A stretch of DNA of 58,150 bases from Gluconacetobacter dulcium (GCF_014174165.1 NZ_JABEQN010000026.1:1-58150), one strand, 5' to 3'. Shown: positions 19,302 through 27,905, numbered from the stretch's first letter. Made by a program: numbers and translations. Notes: generated from the sequence alone by a model not told the origin.

Positions 19302-19514
19302 CCCTCATGTCGGACATATGGATCTTCTGATGGCCTTCCTCTAAGCCGACAAAGTGCCACTGCCGAGTTTAAACATCGGCGTATTTGTCCCTTTGGAAGA
19401 CTCAAACGGCAAGATCTACCGTTTGTTACAACGCCCGCAGGTCGACGTACTGTGCTATGACATGTCAGGTAACGCTTAAATTTGGATTACTTGGGTAAAT
19501 GCCGAAGCATCGAC

Positions 19515-20588
19515 CTATTTGGCCTTTACAATTGGAAAAGCCCGGCGCGAGGGCGAACCTGGATATGGACTCATCCAGACGCGCTCACCAATGGCCAAAG
19601 CGGGCTCGGCATAAACCGAGTCAACATGACAGAAAATATCGCTGCCCACTGTAGTTGCAAAGCCCCAGTTATTGTTGTCGAATCTTTTTATAGTCCCAAA
19701 TTCGCGTGGAACCGTCGAGTAATAGAGGCCCTCGCAGGCCGCAACGAGTTGGTCGGCTGTTGGACGCGCTGCAGGATCTTTCTGCATGCATAGCTTGATG
19801 AGATCGAATATCGCTGTGACAAATGGTGTAAACTGGCTTTTACTTATCAGAGGAGCAGGTAGCGGGGGCACCTGTGCTGCTTGAATAAGCGGTACGGCTT
19901 TGTAACCAGCGCCGAATGGTCGTTTGCCGGTCAGAATCTCGAAGGTTAGTGCGGCGATCGCCCAAACATCGGCGGGCTTGCCTGCGTGCTTCATATCGTC
20001 AATCGTTTCCGGTGCCATGTAAGGCAAGGCCCCGAGCGCGGTTTGAGAACTCGTGAGGCCTTCTTCATCACCAGCCACGGCTTCCTGGATCTCCTCTTGA
20101 GCCATCTTTGCGATGCCGAAGTCCGTGATCTTGAAACCAATAAAATCTCGGCCTCCTACAACCATGACGTTGGTCGGCTTGAGGTCGCGATGGATCACAT
20201 TGACGTGGTGAGATGCCGCCAGTCCTTTGGCTAAATGATGCATTACGCGTCCGGCAGCGAAAGGATCGAGCATCGCGACATAGTTTTTCAGGAAATGGCC
20301 TAGGTCGCAGCCCTCAATCAGTTCTTCGACCAGGTAGAAGCGATCATCTTCTTCGACATAGTCGAGCGTCTTGGCAACATTGTCGTGGTTAACGCGAGCA
20401 CTAAGAGTAGCACTTCTGCTAAAACGCTTTTTAGCGGTCGGGTTTTTGGGTGACTTGAGAACGACGTCACGTTCGAGCAACTGATCGTGGACGCGATAGA
20501 CTTCCTGCATACCGCCCTGACCGATATAGTTGGCCACTTCGTACCGATCGCCCACAAGATCGCCAGTCGCATGCAACACACCACTCAT
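19515..20588 (-). CDS. Ser/Thr protein kinase with C-terminal cold-shock-like domain
   Basis: 357-residue Hanks-type kinase. It has the glycine loop GQGGMQEV (23-30), the ATP-anchoring Lys in VVLKSPK (45), catalytic HRDLKPTN (133-140), DFG (156-158), and the activation/P+1 region LPYMAPE and KPADVWAIAALTFEILTGKRPFG. No transmembrane helix is present, unlike PknB-type receptors, so it is cytosolic. After the kinase fold (about residue 293) the tail reads FGTIKRFDNNNWGFAT, then DIFCHVDSV, then GERVW and RRAFPIV. This is the pattern of a cold-shock/OB nucleic-acid-binding domain (GxVKxF-xxxGFGFI, DIFxH). It overlaps the upstream kinase by 4 bp and is last in the phosphatase-kinase-kinase operon. 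RNA- or DNA-sensing control of kinase activity is inference. Confidence 0.88.
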   Translation of the reverse strand: MSGVLHATGDLVGDRYEVANYIGQGGMQEVYRVHDQLLERDVVLKSPKNPTAKKRFSRSATLSARVNHDNVAKTLDYVEEDDRFYLVEELIEGCDLGHFLKNYVAMLDPFAAGRVMHHLAKGLAASHHVNVIHRDLKPTNVMVVGGRDFIGFKITDFGIAKMAQEEIQEAVAGDEEGLTSSQTALGALPYMAPETIDDMKHAGKPADVWAIAALTFEILTGKRPFGAGYKAVPLIQAAQVPPLPAPLISKSQFTPFVTAIFDLIKLCMQKDPAARPTADQLVAACEGLYYSTVPREFGTIKRFDNNNWGFATTVGSDIFCHVDSVYAEPALAIGERVWMSPYPGSPSRRAFPIVKAK

Positions 20589-21655
20589 AGAACCACCTCC
20601 GGATGCGTCACGTCAAAAGTAATGTATCGTCTTCTGACGCCAAGACTAGGTGCTCCGAGCGTAATCACGCAAGCGCCAGGCAAATTCTGTGGCGGAACAA
20701 TGTTCATATTATTGATAAAAACATCACCAACGACATTGGTCGCGATGAAATTATATCCGTTGTAACTCACGTTTACCGAACCAAGTGAGCCTGCGCTCAG
20801 TTTCACGGATTGACCGATCTTCTCGAGGTAGTGGATTTTCTCACCGACAATCATGGTCGCCTTATGTCGGCCATGCAACAAATGGCGCCCAACAGTATCC
20901 CGGACGGTCTCCATGCTTGGGCGGCGGGCTGCCTTTTTTGATAGGCACTGATTGAGGATAGCGGCGATCTCTGGCGGAAGGGTGAGCGTTTGGCTGGTGA
21001 AGTCCGCATCCGCACTGGGTAGGCTGGGCGGAATCGTGCGCAGATTGTTGGGTAGCTTGCCTCGGACTAGCTTGAGCGCAGTAGCACCAAAGGCAAAAAC
21101 GTCGACCGCCGTCGTGAAGTTAACCTTTTGATTCGGTGGAGCACAAAGTTCTGGCGCAATATAGCCCAGTGTGCCGATCGTCCCGATTGTTTCACAATTC
21201 ACACCGTCCGTACGAGACAAGCCGAAATCGAAAATTCGGAGGCAACCTTCTGCATCGATTTTCATATTGTTGGGCTTGATGTCGCGGTGCACCACCCCGA
21301 CCACATGAATATCAGCTAGACCGCAGGCAATCGCATAAACATAGCGTAAAAACGTGTCGACATCTTTGATCGGGATGACGGCATTCATATCCTGGCCAGG
21401 AAGGAACTCCTCCACAAGCGCCGTAACCGCACCGGAACTATCTTTCAGCACGTCGTAAATCTGAACGACATGTTTCGATCGGATGGCACTCAGGGCTTTG
21501 ACTTCGTCGAGAATGCGTTTCTGGTCAACCCCCGGTTGAAGCACCTTGACGAGCACATGGCGATCCAGATGCTTGTCTTTGCACTTGAAAGCGGTCGACA
21601 TCCCACCACCGCAAAAAGAGGAGCCAACTTTCTCATAGCGGGGCGGCAACTTCAT
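20585..21655 (-). CDS. Ser/Thr protein kinase with unrecognised beta-rich C-terminal domain
   Basis: 356-residue cytosolic Hanks-type kinase. The glycine loop is unusual (GSSFCGGGMSTAF, 11-23). The Lys in VLVKVL (37), HRDIKPNN (123-130), DFG (143-145), GTLGYIAPE and VDVFAFGATALKLVRGKLP are intact, so it should be active. From about residue 262 a non-kinase domain of about 95 residues follows (KIHYLEKIGQSVKLSAG, YNGYNFIATNVVGDVFI, GACVITLG, RRRYITFDVTHPEVVL). It is rich in predicted strands; I do not recognise the family. ATGA overlaps tie it to the phosphatase upstream and kinase downstream. Confidence 0.85.
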   Translation of the reverse strand: MKLPPRYEKVGSSFCGGGMSTAFKCKDKHLDRHVLVKVLQPGVDQKRILDEVKALSAIRSKHVVQIYDVLKDSSGAVTALVEEFLPGQDMNAVIPIKDVDTFLRYVYAIACGLADIHVVGVVHRDIKPNNMKIDAEGCLRIFDFGLSRTDGVNCETIGTIGTLGYIAPELCAPPNQKVNFTTAVDVFAFGATALKLVRGKLPNNLRTIPPSLPSADADFTSQTLTLPPEIAAILNQCLSKKAARRPSMETVRDTVGRHLLHGRHKATMIVGEKIHYLEKIGQSVKLSAGSLGSVNVSYNGYNFIATNVVGDVFINNMNIVPPQNLPGACVITLGAPSLGVRRRYITFDVTHPEVVL

Positions 21656-22848
21656 TGTTTGTCCTCTTCCGGTTGGGTGGCCGGAGACGAAAACTGGACA
21701 TCGACTTCGTTGCCGGGCTCATCAAGCGGCAACTGGGCGACAGCATCGGCTTTTGGAGTCGCGACCCTACGTTTGGGTTTGCGCGTCTTGCTTGTCCGCG
21801 CTTTCTCCTTGGAGGCAGCAGGCTTAGGCTGCGGTTCCTTGCTGCCGGCGTGCTCCGCAGTGACGGTCTTCTCCGAGGAGGGCAGCTCTTCGATCCGGTC
21901 GCTCGGCTCAGAAGGCCGACAGTTTAGCGGCGCATTGCGTATGCGTTCCGAACGTTCCCATGCGTCCGGCCCCGTGAAATGGATCGCCAAGGTATCGTTT
22001 GGTAGGATGGCAAGCAGTTCGTTATCTCCGCTATGATCGTAGAGTTCTGCCTCTATTCCTATAGGAAAAAAAATGGCGGAGGCGTTGTCGCGGCCACCCG
22101 TCATGTCGGACAGCATCAGCAATTTGCGGACAAGGTCACTCCCTCCCGCAGCGGCACTGACGACACGCTGGAATACAGAATGGGGAACATCGTGCGCACC
22201 ATCAGATGTCAGGAGCACCGAACGGCAGTGGCCTGGAACGGGGGCAATTTGCGCCTCCATTTCCTCGCCCATCCCGACGAACTGCAGCAACCGCGAATCC
22301 TTTGGAGCTTCCGCCTGAGCTTCTTGTCGTTTCAAAAGGGCATTGATGGTGTCGTCGCGGCTTAATTGCTCTACCACGCGGTCGGGCATGACACCGTAGA
22401 TGCGGCTATCGCCCACGTGACAAAATATTGCCCCATCATTGGAAGAAATTACTGCAGACAGCGTCGTGCCGCCAGCACCATGCAGTCGCTGATAAATTTG
22501 CGCGTTCGCAAATGCGATTGCCTTAGAGAGGCGCTCTTTCCAGCCGATAATTGGGGTCGAAAACAAATAAGCCGTAAAGGAGCTGGCAGCAAGGATCGCG
22601 GCCTCCCGGCCTTGACTCATGCCACCAAGACCGTCACAAACCATCGCAATGGTGAAGTTCGTGCGACCACCATGTGCATAGGACACTCGCGCGACGAGAC
22701 AGCAATCTTCATTGCGCTTCCGCACCTGCCCAACACTTGATCCAATCACAACACCGCTGTACGTGCGAATGGCTTTGCCGGAGCCTTGCGCTTCTAATGC
22801 TCTCGCGAGTCTGTTTCGTATCCGCTCTATCAACCCTGCGCTCCGCAT
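21652..22848 (-). CDS. PP2C-family Ser/Thr phosphatase with Lys/Pro-rich tail
   Basis: 398-residue PPM phosphatase. Metal-binding motifs are in order: RKRNEDCC (Asp at 48), VCDGLGG (Asp at 72), GDSRIYG (about 150), TSDGAHD (about 214) and GGRDNAS (about 253). Together these coordinate two Mn/Mg ions. The catalytic domain is cytosolic. After about residue 300 the chain becomes a low-complexity, charged tail (KEPQPKPAASKEKARTSKTR, KPKRRV). It is the first gene of a three-gene overlapping operon and is expected to reverse phosphorylation by the two kinases that follow. The 345-bp upstream spacer should hold the operon promoter. Codon use is less GC-biased than the flanks, suggesting separate acquisition. 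Confidence 0.9.
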   Translation of the reverse strand: MRSAGLIERIRNRLARALEAQGSGKAIRTYSGVVIGSSVGQVRKRNEDCCLVARVSYAHGGRTNFTIAMVCDGLGGMSQGREAAILAASSFTAYLFSTPIIGWKERLSKAIAFANAQIYQRLHGAGGTTLSAVISSNDGAIFCHVGDSRIYGVMPDRVVEQLSRDDTINALLKRQEAQAEAPKDSRLLQFVGMGEEMEAQIAPVPGHCRSVLLTSDGAHDVPHSVFQRVVSAAAGGSDLVRKLLMLSDMTGGRDNASAIFFPIGIEAELYDHSGDNELLAILPNDTLAIHFTGPDAWERSERIRNAPLNCRPSEPSDRIEELPSSEKTVTAEHAGSKEPQPKPAASKEKARTSKTRKPKRRVATPKADAVAQLPLDEPGNEVDVQFSSPATQPEEDKQ

Positions 22849-23193
22849 CCTTGAGATAATAGCCTATGGTCCCGGCAGGAAGATATTAGCTCCAACGCAC
22901 TGAGGTCGCTCGGCGGATGAACCTAAAGCCAATGCGGCTGCTTTCAGGATCCGAGTGCAACCGAGCAAACGACATAAATGAGCATATAATCGTCGTAAAG
23001 ACCTTCGATGTAAATGTCCGCTCCGCTTGTCATGCGCACAACAGCCGACCTGCTGCTTACTCCCAATCCGGACAAAATCGTCAGAAACTGAAAATTCGGT
23101 ATCGAGCCGGTCTGCTAACCTTGCCTCCACTTAGATCAAGATGGGCTATTAAAAGTCTGAGATGCGTCACACCGCTTCCCTTGACCGATGTGA
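22849..23193. other. 345-bp intergenic gap
   Basis: Between the phosphatase start and the carboxylesterase stop. It is AT-richer than the right flank. I see no convincing gene, repeat or terminator in it. It must contain the promoter for the phosphatase-kinase operon. Confidence 0.5.
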
Positions 23194-23862
23194 TCATGAC
23201 ACGAGACACCCTATCAACCAGGCATTGAGATCGGCAATCTCCTTGCCAATGACCTCATGACCCATCGGATAAACATGCCAGGCAACGTCATGCCCTTCGG
23301 CACGCAGCCAGTCCCGTGCGAGGCGGGCCGCTGCCAGCGGCACGACCGTGTCGCCCTCACCGTGCGCCAGAAAAACCGGCGTTGCCCAGTTGGCCTCTGT
23401 CGCCTCCCTTCCCGTCTGCCCGGCCAGCGGCAAATAGCCGGACAGACCGGCGATCCCGGCCAAGGGCAACGGGTAACGCAACCCGGTCATCAGTGACATC
23501 GCGCAGCCCTGGGAAAACCCGCCGATCAAGAGGCGCCGGGACGGAATGCCGCGCGCGACTTCCTGGTCGATCAGGCTGGCCAGATAGGCCTGGGCGTCAC
23601 GGAGCCCTGCCTCATCCTCCCGCAGAAGCAGGTCAGTCGCGAGAAGATCATACCACGCCGGCAGGCGCTCGCCGCCGCAGACCGAAACCGGTCGGACGGG
23701 CGCATTGGGAAAAATGAACCGGACCGCGCCAACGGAGCGCAGATCAAGCGCCTGGGCAATGGCTGCAAGATCCCGGCCACTCGCCCCCAAGCCGTGAATG
23801 AGGATGATCGACGCGACGGGATTTTTCCCGGTTTCGACCTGCAGCGCTTTCAGCGGCTTCAT
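23194..23862 (-). CDS. Carboxylesterase/phospholipase family alpha/beta hydrolase
   Basis: 222-residue cytosolic alpha/beta hydrolase of the phospholipase/carboxylesterase (YpfH/MhqD-like) family. The oxyanion segment is IILIHGLGASGRD (19-31), nucleophile Ser117 in GGFSQGC, Asp171 in HGEGDTVVP, and His202 in GHEV. Length is typical. It is divergent from the dsbA-like gene, and the 18-bp motif at 23911-23928 lies in the 90-bp spacer between them, so one regulator could act on both. Members of this family are induced by quinones in other bacteria (MhqD), which may be relevant. Confidence 0.88.
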   Translation of the reverse strand: MKPLKALQVETGKNPVASIILIHGLGASGRDLAAIAQALDLRSVGAVRFIFPNAPVRPVSVCGGERLPAWYDLLATDLLLREDEAGLRDAQAYLASLIDQEVARGIPSRRLLIGGFSQGCAMSLMTGLRYPLPLAGIAGLSGYLPLAGQTGREATEANWATPVFLAHGEGDTVVPLAAARLARDWLRAEGHDVAWHVYPMGHEVIGKEIADLNAWLIGCLVS

Positions 23863-23910
23863 CCCCTGCTCCTTTCACCATTGGCGTTCGTAATGCTTGA
23901 TGAAACCATG

Positions 23911-23928
23911 GTACGGGTATAATCGTAC
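23911..23928. promoter_or_regulatory. Predicted ArsR-type operator, site A
   Basis: GTACGGGTATAATCGTAC. Its GTACG / CGTAC arms form an interrupted palindrome, and the site matches those at 25168-25185 and 26794-26811 (consensus GTACGKNTATNNKCGTAY). It lies between the divergent carboxylesterase and dsbA-like genes, 24 bp before the dsbA-like start. Confidence 0.72.
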
Positions 23929-23952
23929 ATTATCAAGCATGCGGAGGCTGTC

Positions 23953-24675
23953 ATGAAACTCGAAATCTGGTCCGACTATGCCTGTCCCTACTGTTATATC
24001 GGCAAGCGGTTTCTCGAAGCCGCCTTGGCCGAATTCGAACATGCCCGCGAAGTCGAGATCGTCTTCCGAGCATTCGAACTCGATCCGACATCGGGTCCGG
24101 CAGTGACCACCACAACGCTCGACCGCATCATGCGGAAATATGGCAAAAGCCGGAGCGACGCCCAGGCGATGATCGACCATATCACATCCATGGGCGAGAG
24201 ATGCGGTCTCGACATGCGTTATGCCTCGGTCCGCTACACCAACACCTTCGACGCGCACCGGCTGACCAAATTCGCCGAGCAGCACGAACGCGGCGCGGAC
24301 ATGACGGAGCGGCTGTTCCGGGCCTATTTCACCGACAATCTCCCCCTCGCCGACCATGATGTGCTTGTCGGCCTTGCGCAGGATGTCGGTCTTGATACCG
24401 ACACCGTACGCGTCATGCTGTCGAGCACCGACTTCGCCGAAGCAGTCAGGCACGATGAAACCCGTGCGTCACAGGCGGGCGTTCATGGCGTGCCCTTCTT
24501 TGTCTTCGACGGTGCCTACGCTCTTTCAGGTGCGCAGCCGAAAGCACAATTGCTGGCCGCCCTGCGCCAGTCATGGAACGAGGCACGCAAAACGGCGTCC
24601 GAGAATCCTGCCGCCGGCATGACCTGCGACAGCACGGAATGCGTTATCCCGCCTTCCGGCTCCGGGACTCTCTGA
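23953..24675 (+). CDS. DsbA-family (FrnE-like) thiol oxidoreductase
   Basis: 240-residue thioredoxin-fold protein with the active site CPYC at residues 11-14 (IWSDYACPYCYIGKRFLE). The helical insertion and C-terminal block (QAGVHGVPFFVFDGAYALSGAQ, with the cis-Pro loop GVPFF) match FrnE/DsbA-like cytosolic oxidoreductases. There is no signal peptide, so it is cytoplasmic. GGAG 8 bp upstream supports the ATG. The C-terminus carries two additional cysteines (MTCDSTECV). Operator site A precedes it. Probable role: handling disulfide or electrophile stress. Confidence 0.88.
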   Translation: MKLEIWSDYACPYCYIGKRFLEAALAEFEHAREVEIVFRAFELDPTSGPAVTTTTLDRIMRKYGKSRSDAQAMIDHITSMGERCGLDMRYASVRYTNTFDAHRLTKFAEQHERGADMTERLFRAYFTDNLPLADHDVLVGLAQDVGLDTDTVRVMLSSTDFAEAVRHDETRASQAGVHGVPFFVFDGAYALSGAQPKAQLLAALRQSWNEARKTASENPAAGMTCDSTECVIPPSGSGTL

Positions 24676-24702
24676 GCAAAAACCGTCCCGCCGCTGTTCC
24701 TG

Positions 24703-25065
24703 TCAGGCAGACGCGCCCTGGCGGGAACGGTCGTATTCGGCGATCGTCTCCTGCGTGAGCGGATCGCTGACAAGCGGGCCGAGGATGGAATCCAGCAGAC
24801 CGGGAAACCGGCTGTCCAGATCCTCGCGCCGCAGCTCAAGACGGTATTCCCGACCGATATGGCGCTGCCAGACCACACCGCTGTCACGTAACGCGCGCCA
24901 GTGATGGGTCATGGTGGATTTCGGAATCTGCGGCAGCACATCACAGCAGGGATGTTCGCCCCCCACGGCGATCGTCCGCACCGCAGCCAGGCGGATAGGA
25001 TTACCCAATGCCGTCAGCACGGCGTCGAGCCGAATATCCTCGCGTTTCGGATGGCGTGCGATCAT
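24703..25065 (-). CDS. ArsR-family winged-helix regulator
   Basis: 120-residue regulator. LDAVLTALGNPIRLAAVRTI is the ArsR opening, and PKSTMTHHWRALRDSGVVWQ the recognition helix region. The wing follows (RHIGREYRLELRREDL). It has a Cys pair at 40-41 (EHPCCDVLP) just before the recognition helix, as in thiol-reactive or metalloid-sensing members. The ATG at 25065 is chosen, but an in-frame TTG at 25101 is possible. It is divergent from the efflux operon with operator site B between them. A half-match (GTACGCGTAT, 25076-25085) lies immediately upstream of its own ATG, suggesting autoregulation. Confidence 0.85.
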   Translation of the reverse strand: MIARHPKREDIRLDAVLTALGNPIRLAAVRTIAVGGEHPCCDVLPQIPKSTMTHHWRALRDSGVVWQRHIGREYRLELRREDLDSRFPGLLDSILGPLVSDPLTQETIAEYDRSRQGASA

Positions 25066-25167
25066 GCGTGGATTGGTACGCGTATCATGGGAGCGGGTCA
25101 AGAAAACGCTGCTTCCGAGCCCCCTTCGTAAACCAGTTTCTCGATAAGGCTGGCCTTTAATCCGTAT

Positions 25168-25185
25168 GTACGTCTATGTTCGTAT
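25168..25185. promoter_or_regulatory. Predicted ArsR-type operator, site B
   Basis: GTACGTCTATGTTCGTAT, in the divergent spacer between arsR and the outer-membrane factor gene, 34 bp before the latter's start. It shares the GTACG--TAT---CGTAY pattern with sites A and C. Confidence 0.72.
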
Positions 25186-25219
25186 CAATGAGACTCGTTC
25201 ATGACGACCGGAGGCCGCC

Positions 25220-26740
25220 TTGCCACCCGATTTCCTGATTCCTACTCACAGCCAACAGCGGATTGCCGCAGCATCACGCGCGGCCCGACTGATTCTCGTT
25301 ACTCTCGTACCGGGCCTCACAGGCTGCACAGTCGGCCCCACCTACAAGGCTCCCCCGCCACCGGACGCCGCAACATACGGCGAAACCCGATCGGACACAG
25401 CGACCGTCGCTTCGGCTACCTCCCCGTATAAGGCCGCTGGAAAGCCAGCCTTGGACTGGTGGCGTCTCTTTCGTTCGCCTCGGCTGGACGCCCTCGTCAC
25501 AGAGGCGCTCCGGAACAACTGGTCGATCCAGGCGGCCCAGGCCAACCTGCGCAAGGCGGCCGAGGGGCTCCACGCCGCCCAAGGCAGCCTTATGCCCCAG
25601 ATCGACGCGACCGGTACCGAGGGGCGACAGGAATACGGCGCCGCCCTATTCGGTCCCTGGGCCTGGACCTTCCCGGCCTTCTCCGCCTATTCGGCCGGTC
25701 TCGACGTTTCCTATGACCCCGATATTTTCGGTGGCAACCACCGTCTGGTGCAGATGGCCTGCGCACAGAAGGATGCCGAACGGGAGCGACGTGATGTCAC
25801 AATGCTGCTGGTGGTCGGCGACACGGTCCTGACCGCCTTCGAAGTGGCCTCGACAGCAGACCAGATCACCGTGATCCGGGGCGTGATCGACACCGACCGG
25901 GAAACGCTCCGGCTGGCGACACTCGCCTGGCAGGCAGGCAGGAGGCCCCGACTGGATGTCGTGACCGCCGAAGCACAACTGGCGCACGATCAGTCTCTCC
26001 TGCCATCGCTGGTCAATGCCCATGAAGCCGCGCGAACGGCGCTGGCCGTCCTGACCGGGCACTCGCCCGCCAACTGGACCGCACCGACCTTGACCCTCGC
26101 GGATTTCAGCCTCCCGCCTGACATCCCTGTGGTGGTGCCGTCCGAACTCGTTCACGCCCGTCCGGACATCATCGGCGCCGAAGCCATGATGCGTGCAGCG
26201 AATGCCGAAATCGGCGTCCGGACCGCCGACCTCTTTCCGCGCCTGACCCTCAGCGCGGCCGCCGCTGCCGAAGGTCTGATGGGCGGCCCCGCTGGCGCGG
26301 CATGGCGCCTGGTCGGAGGCGCTGCTCTGCCGCTGTTCCATGGGGGCACCCTCAAGGCCCGGAAAAAACAGGCGGAAGAAGATTACCGGATCGCTTTCGA
26401 TCACTACCAGTCAGTGGTCATCAATGGCTTCCGGGAAGTCGCCGATAGTCTGAACGGCCTGAAGAACGCCGCGACGGAACTGGATAACCAACGACAGGCC
26501 CTAACCTCGGCCGATAACGCGCTGACCTTGAGCCAGACCGGGTATCAGGCGGGCCGGGAGACTATCCTCCAGCCGATCAACGCCCGGCGGCTCGTTCTGC
26601 TCGCGCGCCAGAACACAGTCCGGGCACAGACCGAGATGTTCCGTCAAACGGTACGGATCATGGTGGCGACGGGCGGTGGCCTGGCCGCCCCCCATGTCTC
26701 CCCCGATCAGTGGCGATCCGTCCGGCTCGCGGCGCGATGA
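25220..26740 (+). CDS. RND efflux outer-membrane lipoprotein (NodT/OprM family)
   Basis: 506-residue outer-membrane channel of a tripartite drug pump. The lipoprotein signal peptide ends in the lipobox LTGC (Cys36), followed by TVGPTYKAPPPP, standard for NodT-type factors. The OEP repeats follow, with LDWWRLFRSPRLDALVTEAL and later RPDIIGAEAMMRAANAEIGV. The start is a TTG at 25220, supported by GGAGG 5 bp upstream; a nearby ATG at 25201 is out of frame. It is first in the omf-mfp-rnd operon, behind operator site B. Confidence 0.9.
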   Translation: MPPDFLIPTHSQQRIAAASRAARLILVTLVPGLTGCTVGPTYKAPPPPDAATYGETRSDTATVASATSPYKAAGKPALDWWRLFRSPRLDALVTEALRNNWSIQAAQANLRKAAEGLHAAQGSLMPQIDATGTEGRQEYGAALFGPWAWTFPAFSAYSAGLDVSYDPDIFGGNHRLVQMACAQKDAERERRDVTMLLVVGDTVLTAFEVASTADQITVIRGVIDTDRETLRLATLAWQAGRRPRLDVVTAEAQLAHDQSLLPSLVNAHEAARTALAVLTGHSPANWTAPTLTLADFSLPPDIPVVVPSELVHARPDIIGAEAMMRAANAEIGVRTADLFPRLTLSAAAAAEGLMGGPAGAAWRLVGGAALPLFHGGTLKARKKQAEEDYRIAFDHYQSVVINGFREVADSLNGLKNAATELDNQRQALTSADNALTLSQTGYQAGRETILQPINARRLVLLARQNTVRAQTEMFRQTVRIMVATGGGLAAPHVSPDQWRSVRLAAR

Positions 26741-26793
26741 CCGGCATCTGACGCACGTCCGGCCTCCAATGTCCGGCCTTTCCAGCCCTATAG

Positions 26794-26811
26794 GTACGTA
26801 TATCCGCGTAT
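26794..26811. promoter_or_regulatory. Predicted ArsR-type operator, site C
   Basis: GTACGTATATCCGCGTAT, in the 94-bp spacer between the outer-membrane factor and adaptor genes, 23 bp before the adaptor start. This is the third copy of the motif; it implies an internal regulated promoter. Confidence 0.72.
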
Positions 26812-26834
26812 AACAATAACTTCGGGAGATTTCT

Positions 26835-27905
26835 GTGCGACGCTTCTCCGTCCCCTGGCACCATGCCACCGCTCTCGCGGTGCTGATGTCCCTGTCCGCC
26901 GCCGGCAGGGCTGCGGACACTCCGGCAACGGCAGTATCCGTCTGGCCGGTCAGACCTGTCCCTTTCGCCGCCCATATCGAGACGATCGGTCAGGTCGAGC
27001 CGTTGCAGGGGGTAACGCTCTCCCCCGAGATCGCCGGCCGGATCACGGAACTGGATTTCGATTCCGGGGCGACCGTCCGGAAAGGCCAGCTGCTCCTGAT
27101 CCTCAATGACGCACCGGAACAGGGCGAGCTGATCCGCCAGAGCGGCGAACTGAGGGCGGCCGAAGCCGATCTTGCCCGCGCCCGCTCACTCATCCGCACC
27201 GGAGTGGAGAGCCACGAGGATCTGGAGACAGCCACGGCGCGCTTCGAAGCTGCGAAAGGCAATGTCGCCAGAGTGCAGGCGGTGATCGACCAGAAACATA
27301 TCCGCGCGCCCTTCGACGGCGCCGTCGGGATCAGACAGGTCAATCTTGGCCAGTATCTGAATCCGGGTGACGCCATCGCCACGCTGACGTCCTACACCCG
27401 GATGCGGGTGAACTTTATCCTCGCCGAAGAGAACGCCGCCAGCGTGCAGCTCGGACAGACCGTCCACCTGGCGTTCGACACGACGCCGGGGCAGGATTTC
27501 ACCGCCACGGTCACCACCATCGACCCGCGCATCGACGGATCGCATACGCTCTCCATCCAGGCCCTGCTCGACGCGCCGCCGACCGACCTGCATCCTGGCA
27601 CCTACGCCCATGTCTCCATTGCCGCGAAGGTGGCGCCACATCTCGTGGTCCCGGAAACCGCCGTCACCTATACCGCCTACGGAGAGACGCTTTTCGTCGA
27701 GCAGCCGTCCACCGATGGCCCCACCGTCACCGCGACGGCTGTACGCGCGGGCGACCGCCGCAACGGGTGGGTGGTCATCGACGACGGGGTGAAGCCGGAT
27801 GACCGCGTCGTCACCAGCGGCCAGAACCGCCTCGTCACCGGCATGAAGGTGCGCGAGATCCCAGAAGCCCTGCCTCTGGCCAGCCTGCGGGAGCTGGCAC
27901 AATGA
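26835..27905 (+). CDS. RND efflux periplasmic adaptor (HlyD/AcrA family)
   Basis: 356-residue membrane-fusion protein. It has an N-terminal signal (about residues 1-25, ending near AGRAAD) and the barrel-sandwich half-motifs IGQVEPLQGVTLSPEIAGRI and IRAPFDGAVGIRQVNLGQYL. A short alpha-hairpin lies between them, with beta-barrel and membrane-proximal domains after. The GTG start has GGGAG 6 bp upstream. The stop overlaps the pump gene's ATG by 4 bp. No lipobox is seen, so it is likely anchored by the signal or soluble in the periplasm. Confidence 0.9.
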   Translation: MRRFSVPWHHATALAVLMSLSAAGRAADTPATAVSVWPVRPVPFAAHIETIGQVEPLQGVTLSPEIAGRITELDFDSGATVRKGQLLLILNDAPEQGELIRQSGELRAAEADLARARSLIRTGVESHEDLETATARFEAAKGNVARVQAVIDQKHIRAPFDGAVGIRQVNLGQYLNPGDAIATLTSYTRMRVNFILAEENAASVQLGQTVHLAFDTTPGQDFTATVTTIDPRIDGSHTLSIQALLDAPPTDLHPGTYAHVSIAAKVAPHLVVPETAVTYTAYGETLFVEQPSTDGPTVTATAVRAGDRRNGWVVIDDGVKPDDRVVTSGQNRLVTGMKVREIPEALPLASLRELAQ

